Source: Nymphaea colorata
Taxonomy: Eukaryota > Streptophyta > Magnoliopsida > Nymphaeales > Nymphaeaceae
DNA: 28,678 nt
Reading direction: 5' to 3'
Assembly: GCF_008831285.2 (NCBI RefSeq)
Contig: NW_022204978.1
Span: 1 to 28,678, forward strand
Position numbers and translations under genes: made by a program. Below, piece by piece: positions 9,819 through 22,523 of this stretch (within the stretch, counting starts at the first letter, position 1; the number at the start of each line of letters is the position of its first letter). Below the pieces are notes generated by a model. The model had not been told where the DNA came from and made no database searches. It saw only the letters and a list, made by a program, of their open reading frames with translations.

Positions 9819-9933
9819 TTTGTTACATACGTATAGAATGACTTAGTGGCTTGAAAAAAGAAGTCCGTTTGGAAATGAATGAGAGTCAAGTCACTATATT
9901 GGTCCCTTATAGTTAATCTAATGTATTTCACTT
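9819..9933 (+). repeat. Class D monomer, position 8 (reference)
   Basis: This is a 115-bp monomer with the class D signature ATAGAATGACTTAGTGGCTT and GGTCCCTTATAGTTAATC. In reverse frame, s1-s2-D together leave an open frame of about 67-73 codons in many copies. It is judged non-coding (see rejected items). Confidence 0.92.
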
Positions 9934-10047
9934 GTTATTACATCTATAATGAATGATTTAAATGGTTGAAATCACAAGTTTATATGGATACAAATGGTTG
10001 AAGTCACTATATTTGTACACGTGTAGTTAGTCCGATGAGTTGAATTT
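9934..10047 (+). repeat. Class E monomer, position 9 (reference)
   Basis: This is a 114-bp monomer. The first half is like class A or C (GATTTAAATGGTTGAAATCA). The second half has the class E signature GTTAGTCCGATGAGTTGAA. It closes unit 1; the next class A monomer opens unit 2. Confidence 0.92.
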
Positions 10048-10873
10048 GTTGTTACATCTATAGGGAACGTTCTAAAGGATTGAAATCACATGTTCGTACG
10101 AATACAAGTGAGATTTAAGTGATTCATATAATCATGCATACTTAATTGAATGTGTTTAACTTGTTGTTACGTCTATAATAAATGATTTAGTAGATTGAAA
10201 TCACAAGTTTGTGCGAAAATGAATGAGATTCGAGTGATTCATTTGGTGTCTTGTAGTTAACCTATTGTGTTTCACTTGTTATTACATCTTTGATCAATGA
10301 TTTAAATGATTAAAACTTACAAGTTTGTATGGATATAAAGGAGACCTATGCATTAGTTTGATCCCTTGTAGTTAGTTCAATAAGTTGAACTAGTTCTTAC
10401 ATCTATGGTGATCGATGTAAGGAATTGAAATCACAAGTTCGTATCAATACGAGTGGGATTTAAGTGATTCATTTTATCACACAACGTAATTGAATGTGCT
10501 TAACTTGTTGTTACGTCTATATTAAATGATTTAGTAGATTAAAATCATAGGTTTGTATGAAAATAATGATATTGGAGTGATTCATTTGGTGTCTTGTAAG
10601 TAACCTAATGTGTTTCACTTGTTATTACATATATTTGATCACTTATATTTAATTGAGAGATTAAGTGATTCATTTTCACTTGTTATTACATATAATTGAT
10701 CACTTGTATTTAATTGAATGTGCGTGACCATTTCTTACTTACGTATAGAATGACCTAGTGGCTTTGATACCAGAAGTTCGTTTGGAATACATATATAATG
10801 AATGATTTAAATGATTGAAATCACATGTTCATGTGGATACAAACGCGTGTAGTTAGTCCGATGAGTTGAATTT
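10048..10873 (+). repeat. Nine-monomer unit 2 (reference)
   Basis: Same order as unit 1: A10 10048-10162, B11 10163-10277, C12 10278-10392, A13 10393-10506, B14 10507-10620, s1 10621-10681, s2 10682-10730, and D17/E18 fused at 10731-10873. The D monomer is cut after AGTTCGTTTGGAATAC and joined to E, so the pair is 143 bp instead of about 229. This fusion is present in every unit 2 seen, so it predates the spread of the HOR. Confidence 0.94.
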
Positions 10874-11789
10874 ATTGTTACAACTATAGTGCACGATCTA
10901 AATGATTGAAATCACAAGTTCGTATCAATACAAGTGCGATTTAAGTGATTCAAATGATCACACATACTTAATTGAATGTGCTTAACTTGTTGTTACATCC
11001 ATATTGCTAGATTAAGTGAATTCAAATCACAAGTTTGTGTGAAAATAAATGAGATTTGAGTGATTCATTTGGTGTCTTATAATTAACCTAATGTGTTTCA
11101 CTCGTTATGACATCTATGATCAACGATTTAAACGATAAAAACTCACAAGTTTATATGGATGTAAAGGAGACCTATGGATTAGTTTAGTTTGATCCCTTGT
11201 AGTTTGTTCAATAAGTTGAACATGTTGTTACATCTCATTCATTTGTATCCATACGCACACTAAATCACTCGTCTCGATACGAGTGAGATTTAAGTGATTC
11301 ATTTGATCACGCATACTTAATTGAATGTGCTTAACTTGTTGTTACGTCATATTAAATGATTTAGTATATTGAAATCATAGGTTTGTATGGAAATGAATGA
11401 GATTTGAGTGATTCATTTGGTGTCTTGTAGGTAACCTAATATGTTTCACTTGTTATTACATATATTTGATCACATATATTTAATTGAGAGATTAAATGAT
11501 TCATTTTCACTTGTTATTACATATATTTGATCAATATATTTAATTGAGTGTGCGTAGCCATTTGTTACATACGTATAGAATGACTTAGTGGCTTGAAATA
11601 AGAAGTTCGTTTGGAAATGAATGAGAGTCAGGTCATTAAGTTGGTCCCTTACAGTTAATCTAGTGTATTTCACTTGTTATTACATCTATAATGAATGATT
11701 TAAATGATTGAAATCGCAAGTTCATATGGATACAAATGGGATCTATGCATTACTTTGAATGCGTGTAATTAGTCCGATGAGTTGAATTT
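10874..11789 (+). repeat. Nine-monomer unit 3 (reference)
   Basis: A19 10874-10988, B20 10989-11103, C21 11104-11223 (120 bp, with a small AGTTT duplication), A22 11224-11337 (with an internal micro-inversion), B23 11338-11451, s1 11452-11512, s2 11513-11560, D26 11561-11674, E27 11675-11789. E27 carries the unit-3-specific text GGGATCTATGCATTACTTTG in place of the unit 1 text. Confidence 0.94.
11234..11286. repeat. Micro-inversion and 22-bp palindrome in A22 of H4
   Basis: Same structure. The palindrome is at 11265-11286. Confidence 0.92.
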
Positions 11790-12297
11790 GTTGTTACATC
11801 TATAGTGAACGATCTAAAGGATTGAAATCACGCGTTCGTACCAATACAGTAGATTTAATGATTCATATGATCAGCATGCTTATTGAATGTTTACTTTTGT
11901 TAATCATATTAAATGATTTAGTAGATCGAAATCACAGTTGTATGAAAATGAATGAGATTCGAGTGATTCATTTGGTGTCTTATGGTTTACCTAATGTGTT
12001 TCACTAGTTGTTACATTTATAATGATTCTTAATACGGATGTCCTTAACAAGTGATTCATTTGGTGTCATATAGTTAACCTAATGTGTTTCACTTGTAATT
12101 TAATTGAATGTGCTTAACAAGTGAATTAGGTTAACAATAGGGCACCAAATGAATCACTCAAATCTCATTCATTTTCATGCAAGCCTGTGATTTCAATCTA
12201 CTAAATCATTTAACATGGATATAACAATAAGTCAAGTACATTCAATAAAGTATGCGTGATCATATGAATCACTTAAATCTGACTCGTATTGGTACGA
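11790..12297. repeat. Module 4: A-B plus fold-back (reference)
   Basis: A28 11790-11894 and B29 11895-12006 start a fourth unit. It then breaks down into a 5' fragment (12007 to about 12050) joined to the 3' part of a class B monomer (to 12094). A short AT-rich loop, TAATTTAATTGAATGTGC, follows. Next comes an inverted B (12120-12228) and an inverted partial A (12229-12296), which are reverse complements of B29 and A28. The array then resumes in forward orientation with A1 of the next HOR. Confidence 0.94.
11837..12296. repeat. Fold-back module of H4
   Basis: Same design. The inner palindrome is at 12051-12157. The left arm at 11841-11900 has many small deletions (for example CCAATACAGTAGATTTAATG), while the right arm at 12229-12296 is intact. 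Pairing is therefore poorer at the base of the hairpin. Confidence 0.93.
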
Positions 12298-14366
12298 CTA
12301 TAGTGCACGATCTAAAGGATTGAAATTACAAGTTCGTATCAATACAAGTGCGATTTAAGTGATTCAAATGATCACACATACTTAATTGAATGTGCTTAAC
12401 TTATTGTTACATCCATGTTGCTTGATTAAGTGAACTGAAATCACAAGTTTGTATGAAAATGAATGTGATTCGAGTGATTCATTTGGTGTCTTATAGTTAA
12501 CCTAACGTGTTTCACATGTTATTACATCCATGATCAATGATTTAAATAATTAAAACTCACAAGTTTATATGGATATAAAGGAGACCTATGCATTAGTTTG
12601 ATCCTTTCTAGTTTGTACGATAAGTTGAACATGTTGTTACATCTATAGTGATCGATGCACAAGTTCACATCAATACGAGTGGGATTTAAGTGATTCAATT
12701 GATCACGCATATTTAATTGAATGTACTTAACTTGTTGTTACGTTTATATTAAATGATTTAGTAAATTCAAATCATAGGTTTATATGAAAATGAATGGGAT
12801 TCGAGTGATTCATTTGGTGTTTACAGGTAACTTAATGTGTTTCACTTGTTATTACATACATTTGATCACTTATGTTTAATCGAGAGATTATGTGATTCAT
12901 TTTTACTTGTTCTTACATACATTTGATAACTTATATTTAATTGAATGTGCGTAACCATTTGTTACATACGTATAGAATGACTTAGTGGCTTGAAAAAAGA
13001 AGTCCGTTTGGAAATGAATGAGAGTCAAGTCACTATATTGGTCCCTTATAGTTAATCTAATGTATTTCACTTGTTATTACATCTATAATGAATGATTTAA
13101 ATGGTTGAAATCACAAGTTTATATGGATACAAATGGTTGAAGTCACTATATTTGTACACGTGTAGTTAGTCCGATGAGTTGAATTTGTTGTTACATCTAT
13201 AGGGAACGTTCTAAAGGATTGAAATCACATGTTCGTACGAATACAAGTGAGATTTAAGTGATTCATATAATCATGCATACTTAATTGAATGTGTTTAACT
13301 TGTTGTTACGTCTATAATAAATGATTTAGTAGATTGAAATCACAAGTTTGTGCGAAAATGAATGAGATTCGAGTGATTCATTTGGTGTCTTGTAGTTAAC
13401 CTATTGTGTTTCACTTGTTATTACATCTTTGATCAATGATTTAAATGATTAAAACTTACAAGTTTGTATGGATATAAAGGAGACCTATGCATTAGTTTGA
13501 TCCCTTGTAGTTAGTTCAATAAGTTGAACTAGTTCTTACATCTATGGTGATCGATGTAAGGAATTGAAATCACAAGTTCGTATCAATACGAGTGGGATTT
13601 AAGTGATTCATTTTATCACACATACGTAATTGAATGTGCTTAACTTGTTGTTACGTCTATATTAAATGATTTAGTAGATTAAAATCATAGGTTTGTATGA
13701 AAATAATGATATTGGAGTGATTCATTTGGTGTCTTGTAAGTAACCTAATGTGTTTCACTTGTTATTACATATATTTGATCACTTATATTTAATTGGAGAG
13801 ATTAAGTGATTCATTTTCACTTGTTATTACATATTGATCACTTGTATTAATTGAATGTGCGTGACCATTTCTTACTTACGTATAGAATGACCTAGTGGCT
13901 TTGATACCAGAAGTTCGTTTGGAATACATATATAATGAATGATTTAAATGATTGAAATCACATGTTCATGTGGATACAAACGCGTGTAGTTAGTCCGATG
14001 AGTTGAATTTATTGTTACAACTATAGTGCACGATCTAAATGATTGAAATCACAAGTTCGTATCAATACAAGTGCGATTTAAGTGATTCAAATGATCACAC
14101 ATACTTAATTGAATGTGCTTAACTTGTTGTTACATCATATTGCTGATTAAGTGAATTCAAATCACAAGTTTGTGTGAAAATAAATGAGATTTGAGTGATT
14201 CATTTGGTGTCTTATAATTAACCTAATGTGTTTCACTCGTTATGACATCTATGATCAAGATTTAAACATAAAAACTCACAAGTTTATATGGATGTAAAGG
14301 AGACCTATGGATTAGTTTAGTTTGATCCCTTGTAGTTTGTTCAATAAGTTGAACATGTTGTTACAT

Positions 14367-14419
14367 CTCATTCATTTGTATCCATACGCACACTAAATCA
14401 CTCGTCTCGATACGAGTGA
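14367..14419. repeat. Micro-inversion and 22-bp palindrome in A22 of H5
   Basis: Same structure. The palindrome is at 14398-14419. Confidence 0.92.
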
Positions 14420-14855
14420 GATTTAAGTGATTCATTTGATCACGCATACTTAATTGAATGTGTTTAACTTGTTGTTACGTCATTATTAAATGATTTAGTA
14501 TATTGAAATCATAGGTTTGTATAGAAATGAATGAGATTTGAGTGATTCATTTGGTGTCTTGTAGGTAACCTAATATGTTTCACTTGTTATTACATATATT
14601 TGATCACATATATTTAATTGAGAGATTAAATGATTCATTTTCACTTGTTATTACATATATTTGATCAATATATTTAAATGAGTGTGCGTAGCCATTTGTT
14701 ACATACGTATAGAATGACTTAGTGGCTTGAAATAAGAAGTTCGTTTGGAAATGAATGAGAGTCAGGTCATTAATTGGTCCCTTACAGTTAATCTAGTGTA
14801 TTTCACTTGTCATTACATCTATAGTGAACGATTTAAAGGATTGAAATCACGCGTT

Positions 14856-15326
14856 CGTACCAATACGAGTCAGATTAAAGTGATTCATATGATCACGCAT
14901 ACTTTATTGAAAGTACTTGACTTATTGTTATATCCATGTTAAATGATTTATAGATCGAAATCACAGGCTTGCATGAAAATGAATGAGATTCGAGTGATTC
15001 ATTTGGTGTCTTATGGTTTACCTAATGTGTTTCACTAGTTGTTACATTTATAATGATTCTTAATACGGATGTCTTTAACAAGTGATTCATTTGGTGTCAT
15101 ATAGTTAACCTAATGTGTTTCACTCGTAATTTAATTGAATGCGCTTGACAAGTGAATTAGGTTAACAATAGGGCACCAAATGAATCACTCAAATCTCATT
15201 CATTTTCATGCAACCTGTGATTTCAATCTACTAAATCATTTAACATGGATATAACAATAAGTCAAGTACATTCAATAAAGTATGCGTGATCATATGAATC
15301 ACTTAAATCTGACTCGTATTGGAACG
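14856..15326. repeat. Fold-back module of H5
   Basis: The left arm has the full CTTGACTTATTGTTATATCC segment that matches the right arm. The inner palindrome is at 15082-15188. The loop reads GAATGCGCTTGACAAG instead of GAATGTGCTTAACAAG. Confidence 0.94.
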
Positions 15327-17310
15327 ACTATAGTGCCCGATCTAAAGGATTGAATTACAAGTTCGTATCAATACAAGTGCGATTTAAGTGATTCAAATGA
15401 TCACACATATTAATTGAATGTGCTTAACTTATTGTTACATCCATGTTGCTTGATTAAGTGAACTGAAATCACAAGTTTGTATGAAAATGAATGTGATTCG
15501 AGTGATTCATTTGGTGTCTTATAGTTAACCTAACGTGTTTCACATGTTATTACATCCATGATCAATGATTTAAATAATTAAAACTCACAAGTTTATATGG
15601 ATATAAAGGAGACCTATGCATTAGTTTGATCCTTTCTAGTTTGTACGATAAGTTGAACATGTTGTTACATCTATAGTGATTGATGCACAAGTTCACATCA
15701 ATACGAGTGGGATTTAAGTGATTCAATTGATCACACATATTTAATTGAATGTACTTAACTTGTTGTTACGTTTATATTAAATGATCTAGCAATTCAAATC
15801 ATAGGTTTATATGAAAATGAATGGGATTCGAGTGATTCATTTGGTGTCTTACAGGTAACTTAATGTGTTTCACTTGTTATTACATACATTTGATCACTTA
15901 TGTTTAATCGAGAGATTATGTATTCATTTTTACTTGTTCTTACATACATTTGATAACTTATATTTAATTGAATGTGCGTAACCGTTTGTTACATACGTAT
16001 AGAATGACTTAGTAGCTTGAAAAAAGAAGTCCGTTGGAAATGAATGAGAGTCAAGTCACTATGTTGGTCCCTTATAGTTAATCTAATGTATTTCACTTGT
16101 TATTACATCTATAATGAACGATTTAAATGGTTGAAATCACAAGTTTGTATGGATACAAATGGTTGAAGTCACTATATTTGTACACGTGTATTAGTCCGAT
16201 GAGTTGAATTTGTTGTTACACTTATAGGGAACGTTCTAAAGGATTGAAATCACATGTTCGTACGAATACAAGTGAGATTTAAGTGATTCATATAATCATT
16301 CATACTTAATTGAATGTGTTTAACTTGTTGTTACGTCTATAATAAATGATTTAGTAGATTGAAATCACAAGTTTGTGCGAAAATGAATGAGATTCGAGTG
16401 ATTCATTTGGTGTCTTGTAGTTAACCTATTGTGTTTCACTTGTTATTACATTTTTGATCAATGATTTAAATGATTAAAACTTACAAGTTTGTATGGATAT
16501 AAAGGAGACCTATGTCTTAGTTTGATCCATTTAGTTAGTTCAATAAGTTGAACTAGTTCTTACATCTATGGTGATCGATGTAAGGAATTGAAATCACAAG
16601 TTCGTATCATTACGAGTGGGATTTAAGTGATTCATTTTATCACACATACGTAATTGAATGTGCTTAACTTGTAGTTACGTCTATATTAAATGATTTAGTA
16701 CATTAAAATCATAGGTTTGTATGAAAATGAATGATATTGGAGTGATTCATTTGGTGTCTTGTAAGTAACGTAATGTGTTTCACTTGTTATTACATATATT
16801 TGATCACTTATATTTAATTGAGAGAGATTAAGTGATTCATTTTCACTTGTTATTACATATAATTCATCATTTGTATTTAATTGAATGTGCGTGACCATTT
16901 CTTATTAATGTTCATGTGGATACAAACGCGTGTAGTTAGTCCGATGACTTGAATTTATTGTTACAACTATAGTGCACGATCTAAATGATTGAAATCACAA
17001 GTTGTATCAATACAAGTGCGATTTAAGTGATTCAAATGATCACACATATTTAATTGAATGTGCTTAACTTGTTGTTACATCCATATTGCTTGATTAAGTG
17101 AATTCAAATCACAAGTTTGTGTGAAAATAAATGAGATTTGAGTGATTCATTTGGTGTCTTATAATTAACCTAATGTGTTTCACTCGTTGTGACATCTATG
17201 TTCAACGATTTAAACGATAAAAACTCACAAGTTTATATGGATGTAAAGGAGACCTATGATTTAGTTTGATCCCTTGTAGATTGTTCAATAAGTTGAACAT
17301 GTTGTTACAT

Positions 17311-17363
17311 CTCATTCATTTGTATCCATACGCACACTAAATCACTCGTCTCGATACGAGTGA
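17311..17363. repeat. Micro-inversion and 22-bp palindrome in A22 of H6
   Basis: Same structure. The palindrome is at 17342-17363. The one-monomer deletion of H6 starts just downstream, at about 17370. Confidence 0.92.
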
Positions 17364-17800
17364 GATTTAAGTGATTCATTTGGTGTCTTGTAGGTAACCT
17401 AATATGTTTCACTTGTTATTACATATATCTGATCACATATATTTAATTGAGAGATTAAATGATTCATTTTCACTTGTTATTACATATATTTGATCAATAT
17501 ATTTAATTGAGTGTGCGTAGCCATTTGTTACATACGTATAGAATGACTTAGTAGCTTGAAATAAGAAGTTCATTTGGAAATGAATGAGAGTCCGGTCATT
17601 AAGTTGGTCCCTTATAGTTAATCTAGTGTATTTCACTTGTTATTACGTATATAATGAATGATTTAAATGATTGAAATCGCAAGTTCATATGGATACAAAT
17701 GGGATCTATGCATTACTTTGAATGCGTGTAATTAGTCCGATGAGTTGAATTTGTTGTTACATCTATAGTGAACGATCTAAAGGATTGAAATCACGCGTTT

Positions 17801-18016
17801 GTACCAATACGAGTCAGATTTAAGTGATTTATATGATCACGCATACTTTATTTAATGTACTTGACTTATTGTTATATCCATGTTAAATGATTTAGTAGAT
17901 CGAAATCACAGGCTTGCATGAAAATGAATGAGATTCGAGTGATTTAAATAAGTCAAGTACATTCAATAAAGTATGCATGATCATATGAATCACTTAAATC
18001 TGACTCGTATTGGTAC
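17801..18016. repeat. Shortened fold-back of H6
   Basis: The outer arms, about 17801-17868 and 17945-18015, still pair over roughly 68 bp. The inner core and most of the B parts are deleted at about 17944-17950, leaving a loop of about 76 bp made of one-sided B sequence. Confidence 0.9.
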
Positions 18017-18018
18017 GA

Positions 18019-19424
18019 CTATAGTGCACGATCTAAAGGATTGAAATTACAAGTTCGTATCAATACAAGTGCGATTTAAGTGATTCAAATGATCACACAT
18101 ACTTAATTGAATGTGCTTAACTTATTGTTACATCCATGTTGCTTGATTAAGTGAACTGAAATCACAAGTTTGTATGAAAATGAATGTGATTCGAGTGATT
18201 CATTTGGTGTCTTATAGTTAACCTAACGTGTTTCACATGTTATTACATCCATGATCAATGATTTAAATAATTAAAACCCACAAGTTTATATGGATATAAA
18301 GGAGGCCTATGCATTAGTTTGATCCTTTCTAGTTTGTACGATAAGTTGAACATGTTGTTACATCTATAGTGATCGATGCACAAGTTCACATCAATACGAG
18401 TGAGATTTAAATGATTCAATTGATCACACATATTTAATTGAATGTACTTAACTTGTTGTTACGTTTATATTAAATGATTTAGTAAATTCAAATCATAGGT
18501 TTATATGAAAATGATTGGGATTCGAGTGATTCATTTGGTGTTTTACAGGTAACTTAATGTGTTTCACTTGTTATTACATACATTTGATCACTTATGTTTA
18601 ATTGAGAGATTATGTGATTCATTTTTACTTGTTCTTACATATATTTGATTAATATATTTAATTGAGTGTGCATACCATTTGTTACATACGTATAGAATGA
18701 CTTAGTGGCTTGAAATAAGAAGTTCGTTTGTAAATGAATGAGAGTCAGGTCATTAAGTTGGTCCCTTACAGTTAATCTAGTGTATTTCACTTGTTATTAC
18801 ATATATATTGAATGATTTAAATGATTTAAATCACAAGTTCATATGGATACAAATGGGATCTATGCATTACTTTGAATGCGTGTAATTAGTCCGATGAGTT
18901 GAATTTGTTGTTACATCTATAGTGAACGATCTAAAGGATTGAAATCACGCGCTCATACCAATACAAGTGAGATTTAAATGATTCATATGATCGTGCATGC
19001 TTAATTGAATGTGTTTAACTTGTTGTTACATCTATATTAAATGATTTAGTAGATCGAAATCAAAGTTCGTATGAAAATGAATGAGATTCGAGTGATTCAT
19101 TTGGTGTCTTATGGTTTACCTAATGTGTTTCACTAGTTGTTACATTTATAATGATTCTTAATACGGATGTCCTTAACATGTGATTCATTTGCTGTCATAT
19201 AGTTAACCTAATGTGTTCACTTGTAATTTAATTGAATGTGCTTAACAAGTGAATTAGGTTAACAATAGGGCACCAAATGAATCACTCAAATTTCATTCAT
19301 TTTCATGCAAGCCTGTGATTTCAATCTACTAAATCATTTAACATGGATTAACAATAAGTCAAGTACATTCAATAAAGTATGCGTGATCATATGAATCACT
19401 TAAATCTGACTCGTATTGGTACGA
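18019..19424 (+). repeat. HOR copy H7, short variant (chimeric unit)
   Basis: This is a 1406-bp short higher-order repeat with the same architecture as H2. Unit 1 sequence switches to unit 3 sequence inside the short monomers at about 18636-18650. The chimeric unit is 18019-18906 and the fold-back module is 18907-19424. As in H2, the A monomer of the module resembles A10 (GATTTAAATGATTCATATG, then AATGTGTTTAACTTG). The shared junction and shared A replacement indicate one ancestral short HOR, not two separate deletions. Unlike H2, this copy keeps a complete fold-back core. Confidence 0.95.
18955..19423. repeat. Fold-back module of H7
   Basis: The inner palindrome at 19180-19285 is present. 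The outer left arm is an A10-like monomer (CATACCAATACAAGTGAG) that differs more from the right arm than in the long HORs, so the outer stem should be weaker. Confidence 0.92.
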
Positions 19425-21457
19425 CTATAGTGCACGATCTAAAGGATTGAAATTACAAGTTCGTATCAATACAAGTGCGATTTAAGTGATTCAAATGATA
19501 CACATACTTAATGAATGTGCTTAACTTATTGTTACATCCATGTTGCTTGATTAAGTGAACGGAAATCACAAGTTTGTATGAAAATGAATGTGATTCAAGT
19601 GATTCATTTGGTGTCTTATAGTTAACCTAACGTGTTTCACATGTTATTACATCCATGATCAATGATTTAAATAATTAAAACTCACAAGTTTATATGGATA
19701 TAAAGGAGACCTATGCATTAGTTTGATCCTTTCTAGTTTGTACGATAAGTTGAACATGTTGTTACCTTTATAGTGATCGATGCACAGTTCACATCAATAC
19801 GAGTGGGATTTAAGTGATTTAATTGATCATGCATATTTAATTGAATGTACTTAACTTGTTGTTACGTTTATATTAAATGATTTAGTAAATTCAAATCATA
19901 GGTTTATATGAAAATGAATGAGTTCGAGTGATTCATTTGGTGTTTTACAGGTAACTTAATGTGTTTCACTTGTTATTACATACATTAGATCACTTATGTT
20001 TAATCGAGAGATTATGTGATTCATTTTTTTTTTACTTGTTCTTATATAATGATGTGCGTAACCATTTGTTACATACGTATAGAATGACTTAGTGGCTTGA
20101 AAAAAGAAGTCTATTTGGAAATGAATGAGAGTCAAGTCACTATATTGGTCCCTTATAGTTAATCTAATGTATTTCACTTGTTATTACATCTATAATGAAT
20201 GATTTAAATGGTTGAAATCACAAGTTTATATGGATACAAATGGTTGAAGTCACTATATTTGTACACGAGTAGTTAGTCCGATGAGTTGAATTTGTTGTTA
20301 CATCTATAGGGAACGTTCTACAGGATTGAAATCACATGTTCGTACGAATACAAGTGAGATTTAAGTGATTCATATAATCATGCATACTTAATTGAATGTG
20401 TTTAACTTGTTGTTACGTCTATAATAAATGATTTAGTAGATTGAGATCACAAGTTTGTGCGAAAATGAATGAGATTCGAGTGATTCATTTGGTGTCTTGT
20501 AGTTAACCTATTGTGTTTCACTTGTTATTACATCTTTGATCAATGATTTAAATGATTAAAAGTTACAAGTTTGTATGGATATAAAGGAGACCTATGCATT
20601 AGTTTGATCCCTTGTAGTTAGTTCAATAAGTTGAACTAGTTCTTACATCTATGTTTATCGATGTAAGGAATTGAAATCACAAGTTCGTATCAATACGAGT
20701 GGGATTTAAGTGATTCATTTTATCACACAAACGTAATTGAATGTGCTTAACTTGTTGTTACGTTATATTAAATGATTTAGTAGATTAAAATCATAGGTTT
20801 GTATGAAAATTAATGATATTGGAGTGATTCATTTGGTGTCTTGTAGGTAACCTAATGTGTTTCACTTGTTATTACATATATTTGATAACTTATATTTAAT
20901 TGAGAGAGATTAAGTGATTCATTTTCACTTGTACTTAATTGAATGTGCGCGACCATTTCTTACTTACGTATAGAATGACCTAGTGGCTTTGATACCAGAA
21001 GTTCGTTTGGAATACATATATAATGAATGATTTAAATGATTGAAATCACATGTTCATGTGGATACAAACGCGTGTAGTTAGTTCGATGAGTTGAATTTAT
21101 TGTTACAGCTATAGTGCTCGATCTAAATGATTGAAATCACAAGTTCGTATCAATACAAGTGCGATTTATGTGATTCAAATGATCACACATACTTAATTGA
21201 ATGTGCTTAACTTGTTGTTACATCCATATTACTAGATTAAGTGAATTCAAATCACAAGTTTGTGTGAAAATAAATGAGATTTGAGTGATTCATTTGGTGT
21301 CTTATAATTACCTAATGTGTTTCACTCGTTATGACATCTATGATCAACGATTTAAACGATAAAAACTCACAAGTTTATATGGATGTAAAGGAGACCTATG
21401 GATTAGTTTAGTTTGATCCCTTGTAGTTTGTTCAATAAGTTGAACATGTTGTCACAT

Positions 21458-21509
21458 CTCATTCATTTGTATCATACGCACACTAAATCAGTCGTCTCGG
21501 TACGAGTGA
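21458..21509. repeat. Micro-inversion and palindrome in A22 of H8
   Basis: The palindrome at 21488-21509 has extra changes (TCAGTCGT and CTCGGT), so one arm no longer pairs fully. Confidence 0.88.
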
Positions 21510-22057
21510 GATTTAAGTGATTCATTTGATCACGCATACTTAATTGAATGTGCTTAACTTGTTACGTCATTATCAAATGATTTAGTATATTGAAATCATA
21601 GGTTTGTATGGAAATGAATGAGATTTGAGTGATTCATTTGGTGTCTTGTAGGTAACCTAATATGTTTCACTTGTTATTACATATATTTGATCACATATAT
21701 TTAATTGAGAGATTAAATGATTCATTTTCACTTGTTATTACATATATTTGATCAATATATTTAATTGAGTGTGCGTGACCATTTGTTACATACGTATAGG
21801 ATGACTTAGTGGCTTGAAATAAGAAGTTCGTTTGGAAATCAATGAGAGTCAGGTCATTAAGTTGGTCGCTTATAGTTAATCTAGTGTATTTCACTTGTTA
21901 TTACATCTATAATGAATGATTTAAATGATTGAAATCGCAAGTTCATATGGATACAAATGGGATCTATGCATTACTTTGAATGCGTGTAATTAGTCCAATG
22001 AGTTGAATTTGTTGTTACATCTATAGTGAACGATCTAAAGGATTGAAATCACGCGCT

Positions 22058-22523
22058 CGTACCAATACGAGTCAGATTTAAGTGATTCATATGATAACGC
22101 ATACTTTATTAATGTACTTGATTGTTATATAGATGTTAAATGATTTAGTAGATCGAAATCACAGGCTTGCATGAAAATGAATGAGATTCGAGTGATTCAT
22201 TTGGTGTCTTATGGTTTACCTAATGTGTTTCACTAGTTGTTGCATTTATAATGATTCTTAATACAGATGTCCTTAACAAGTGATTCATTGGTGTCATATA
22301 GTTAACCTAATGTGTTTCACTTGTAATTTAATTGAATGTGCTTAACAAGTGAATTAGGTTAACAATAGGGCACCAAATGAATCACTCAAATCACATTCAT
22401 TTTCATGCAAGCCTGTGATTTCAATCTACTAAATCATTTAACATGATATAACAATAAGTCAAGTACATTCAATAAAGTATGCGTGATCATACGAATCACT
22501 TAAATCTGACTCGTATTGGTACG
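22058..22523. repeat. Fold-back module of H8
   Basis: Arms as in H3, with small deletions in the left arm near 22110-22140. The inner palindrome is at 22280-22385. Confidence 0.94.

Larger units (their letters stand above)
9158..12297 (+). repeat. HOR copy H4, full length (reference copy)
   Basis: This full 3140-bp higher-order repeat is used here as the reference. It holds 27 monomer positions in three nine-part units (1-9, 10-18, 19-27), then A28, B29, a remnant (30) and an inverted B-A segment. Full-length monomers are 114-115 bp; A1 and A4 are shorter (105 and 101 bp) and C21 is 120 bp. Positions 17 and 18 (D/E of unit 2) are fused by an internal deletion to 143 bp. The A28 monomer at 11790-11894 is degraded by several small deletions not seen in neighbouring copies. 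Confidence 0.97.
12298..15327 (+). repeat. HOR copy H5, long form lacking one E monomer
   Basis: This is a 3030-bp higher-order repeat. Unit 1 is 12298-13186, unit 2 is 13187-14010, unit 3 is 14011-14808 and the fold-back module is 14809-15327. Like H1 it lacks the E monomer of unit 3, with the identical fused boundary near 14809. It also shares with H1 the change TATTTAAATGAGTGTGC in s2 and the phrase GATGTCTTTAACAAGTG in the module, so H1 and H5 are sister copies at least over this part. Confidence 0.95.
15328..18018 (+). repeat. HOR copy H6, long form with several deletions
   Basis: This is a 2691-bp higher-order repeat. Unit 1 is 15328-16211, unit 2 is 16212-16956, unit 3 is 16957-17752 and the module is 17753-18018. 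Three losses account for the missing ~450 bp. About 86 bp of the fused D/E monomer is gone at about 16904. One monomer equivalent is lost at 17370-17382, where A22 passes directly into B23 through shared GTGATTCATTTG. About 235 bp of the fold-back, including its core, is gone at about 17944-17950. It also carries more private point changes than its neighbours. Confidence 0.94.

Noticed and set aside
10033-10046. CCGATGAGTTGAA in class E monomers resembles the core of a hammerhead ribozyme
   Set aside because: The conserved CTGATGA is CCGATGA, there is no stem between the two core strands, no CGAAA and no suitably placed GTC cleavage site, so the fold cannot form.
11822-12007. Plus-strand open frame of 61 codons, and similar frames at 14745-14942, 16695-16898 and 26956-27144
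   Set aside because: These are chance frames through A, B, C or D monomers, opened by local indels and not shared by the equivalent place in other HORs.
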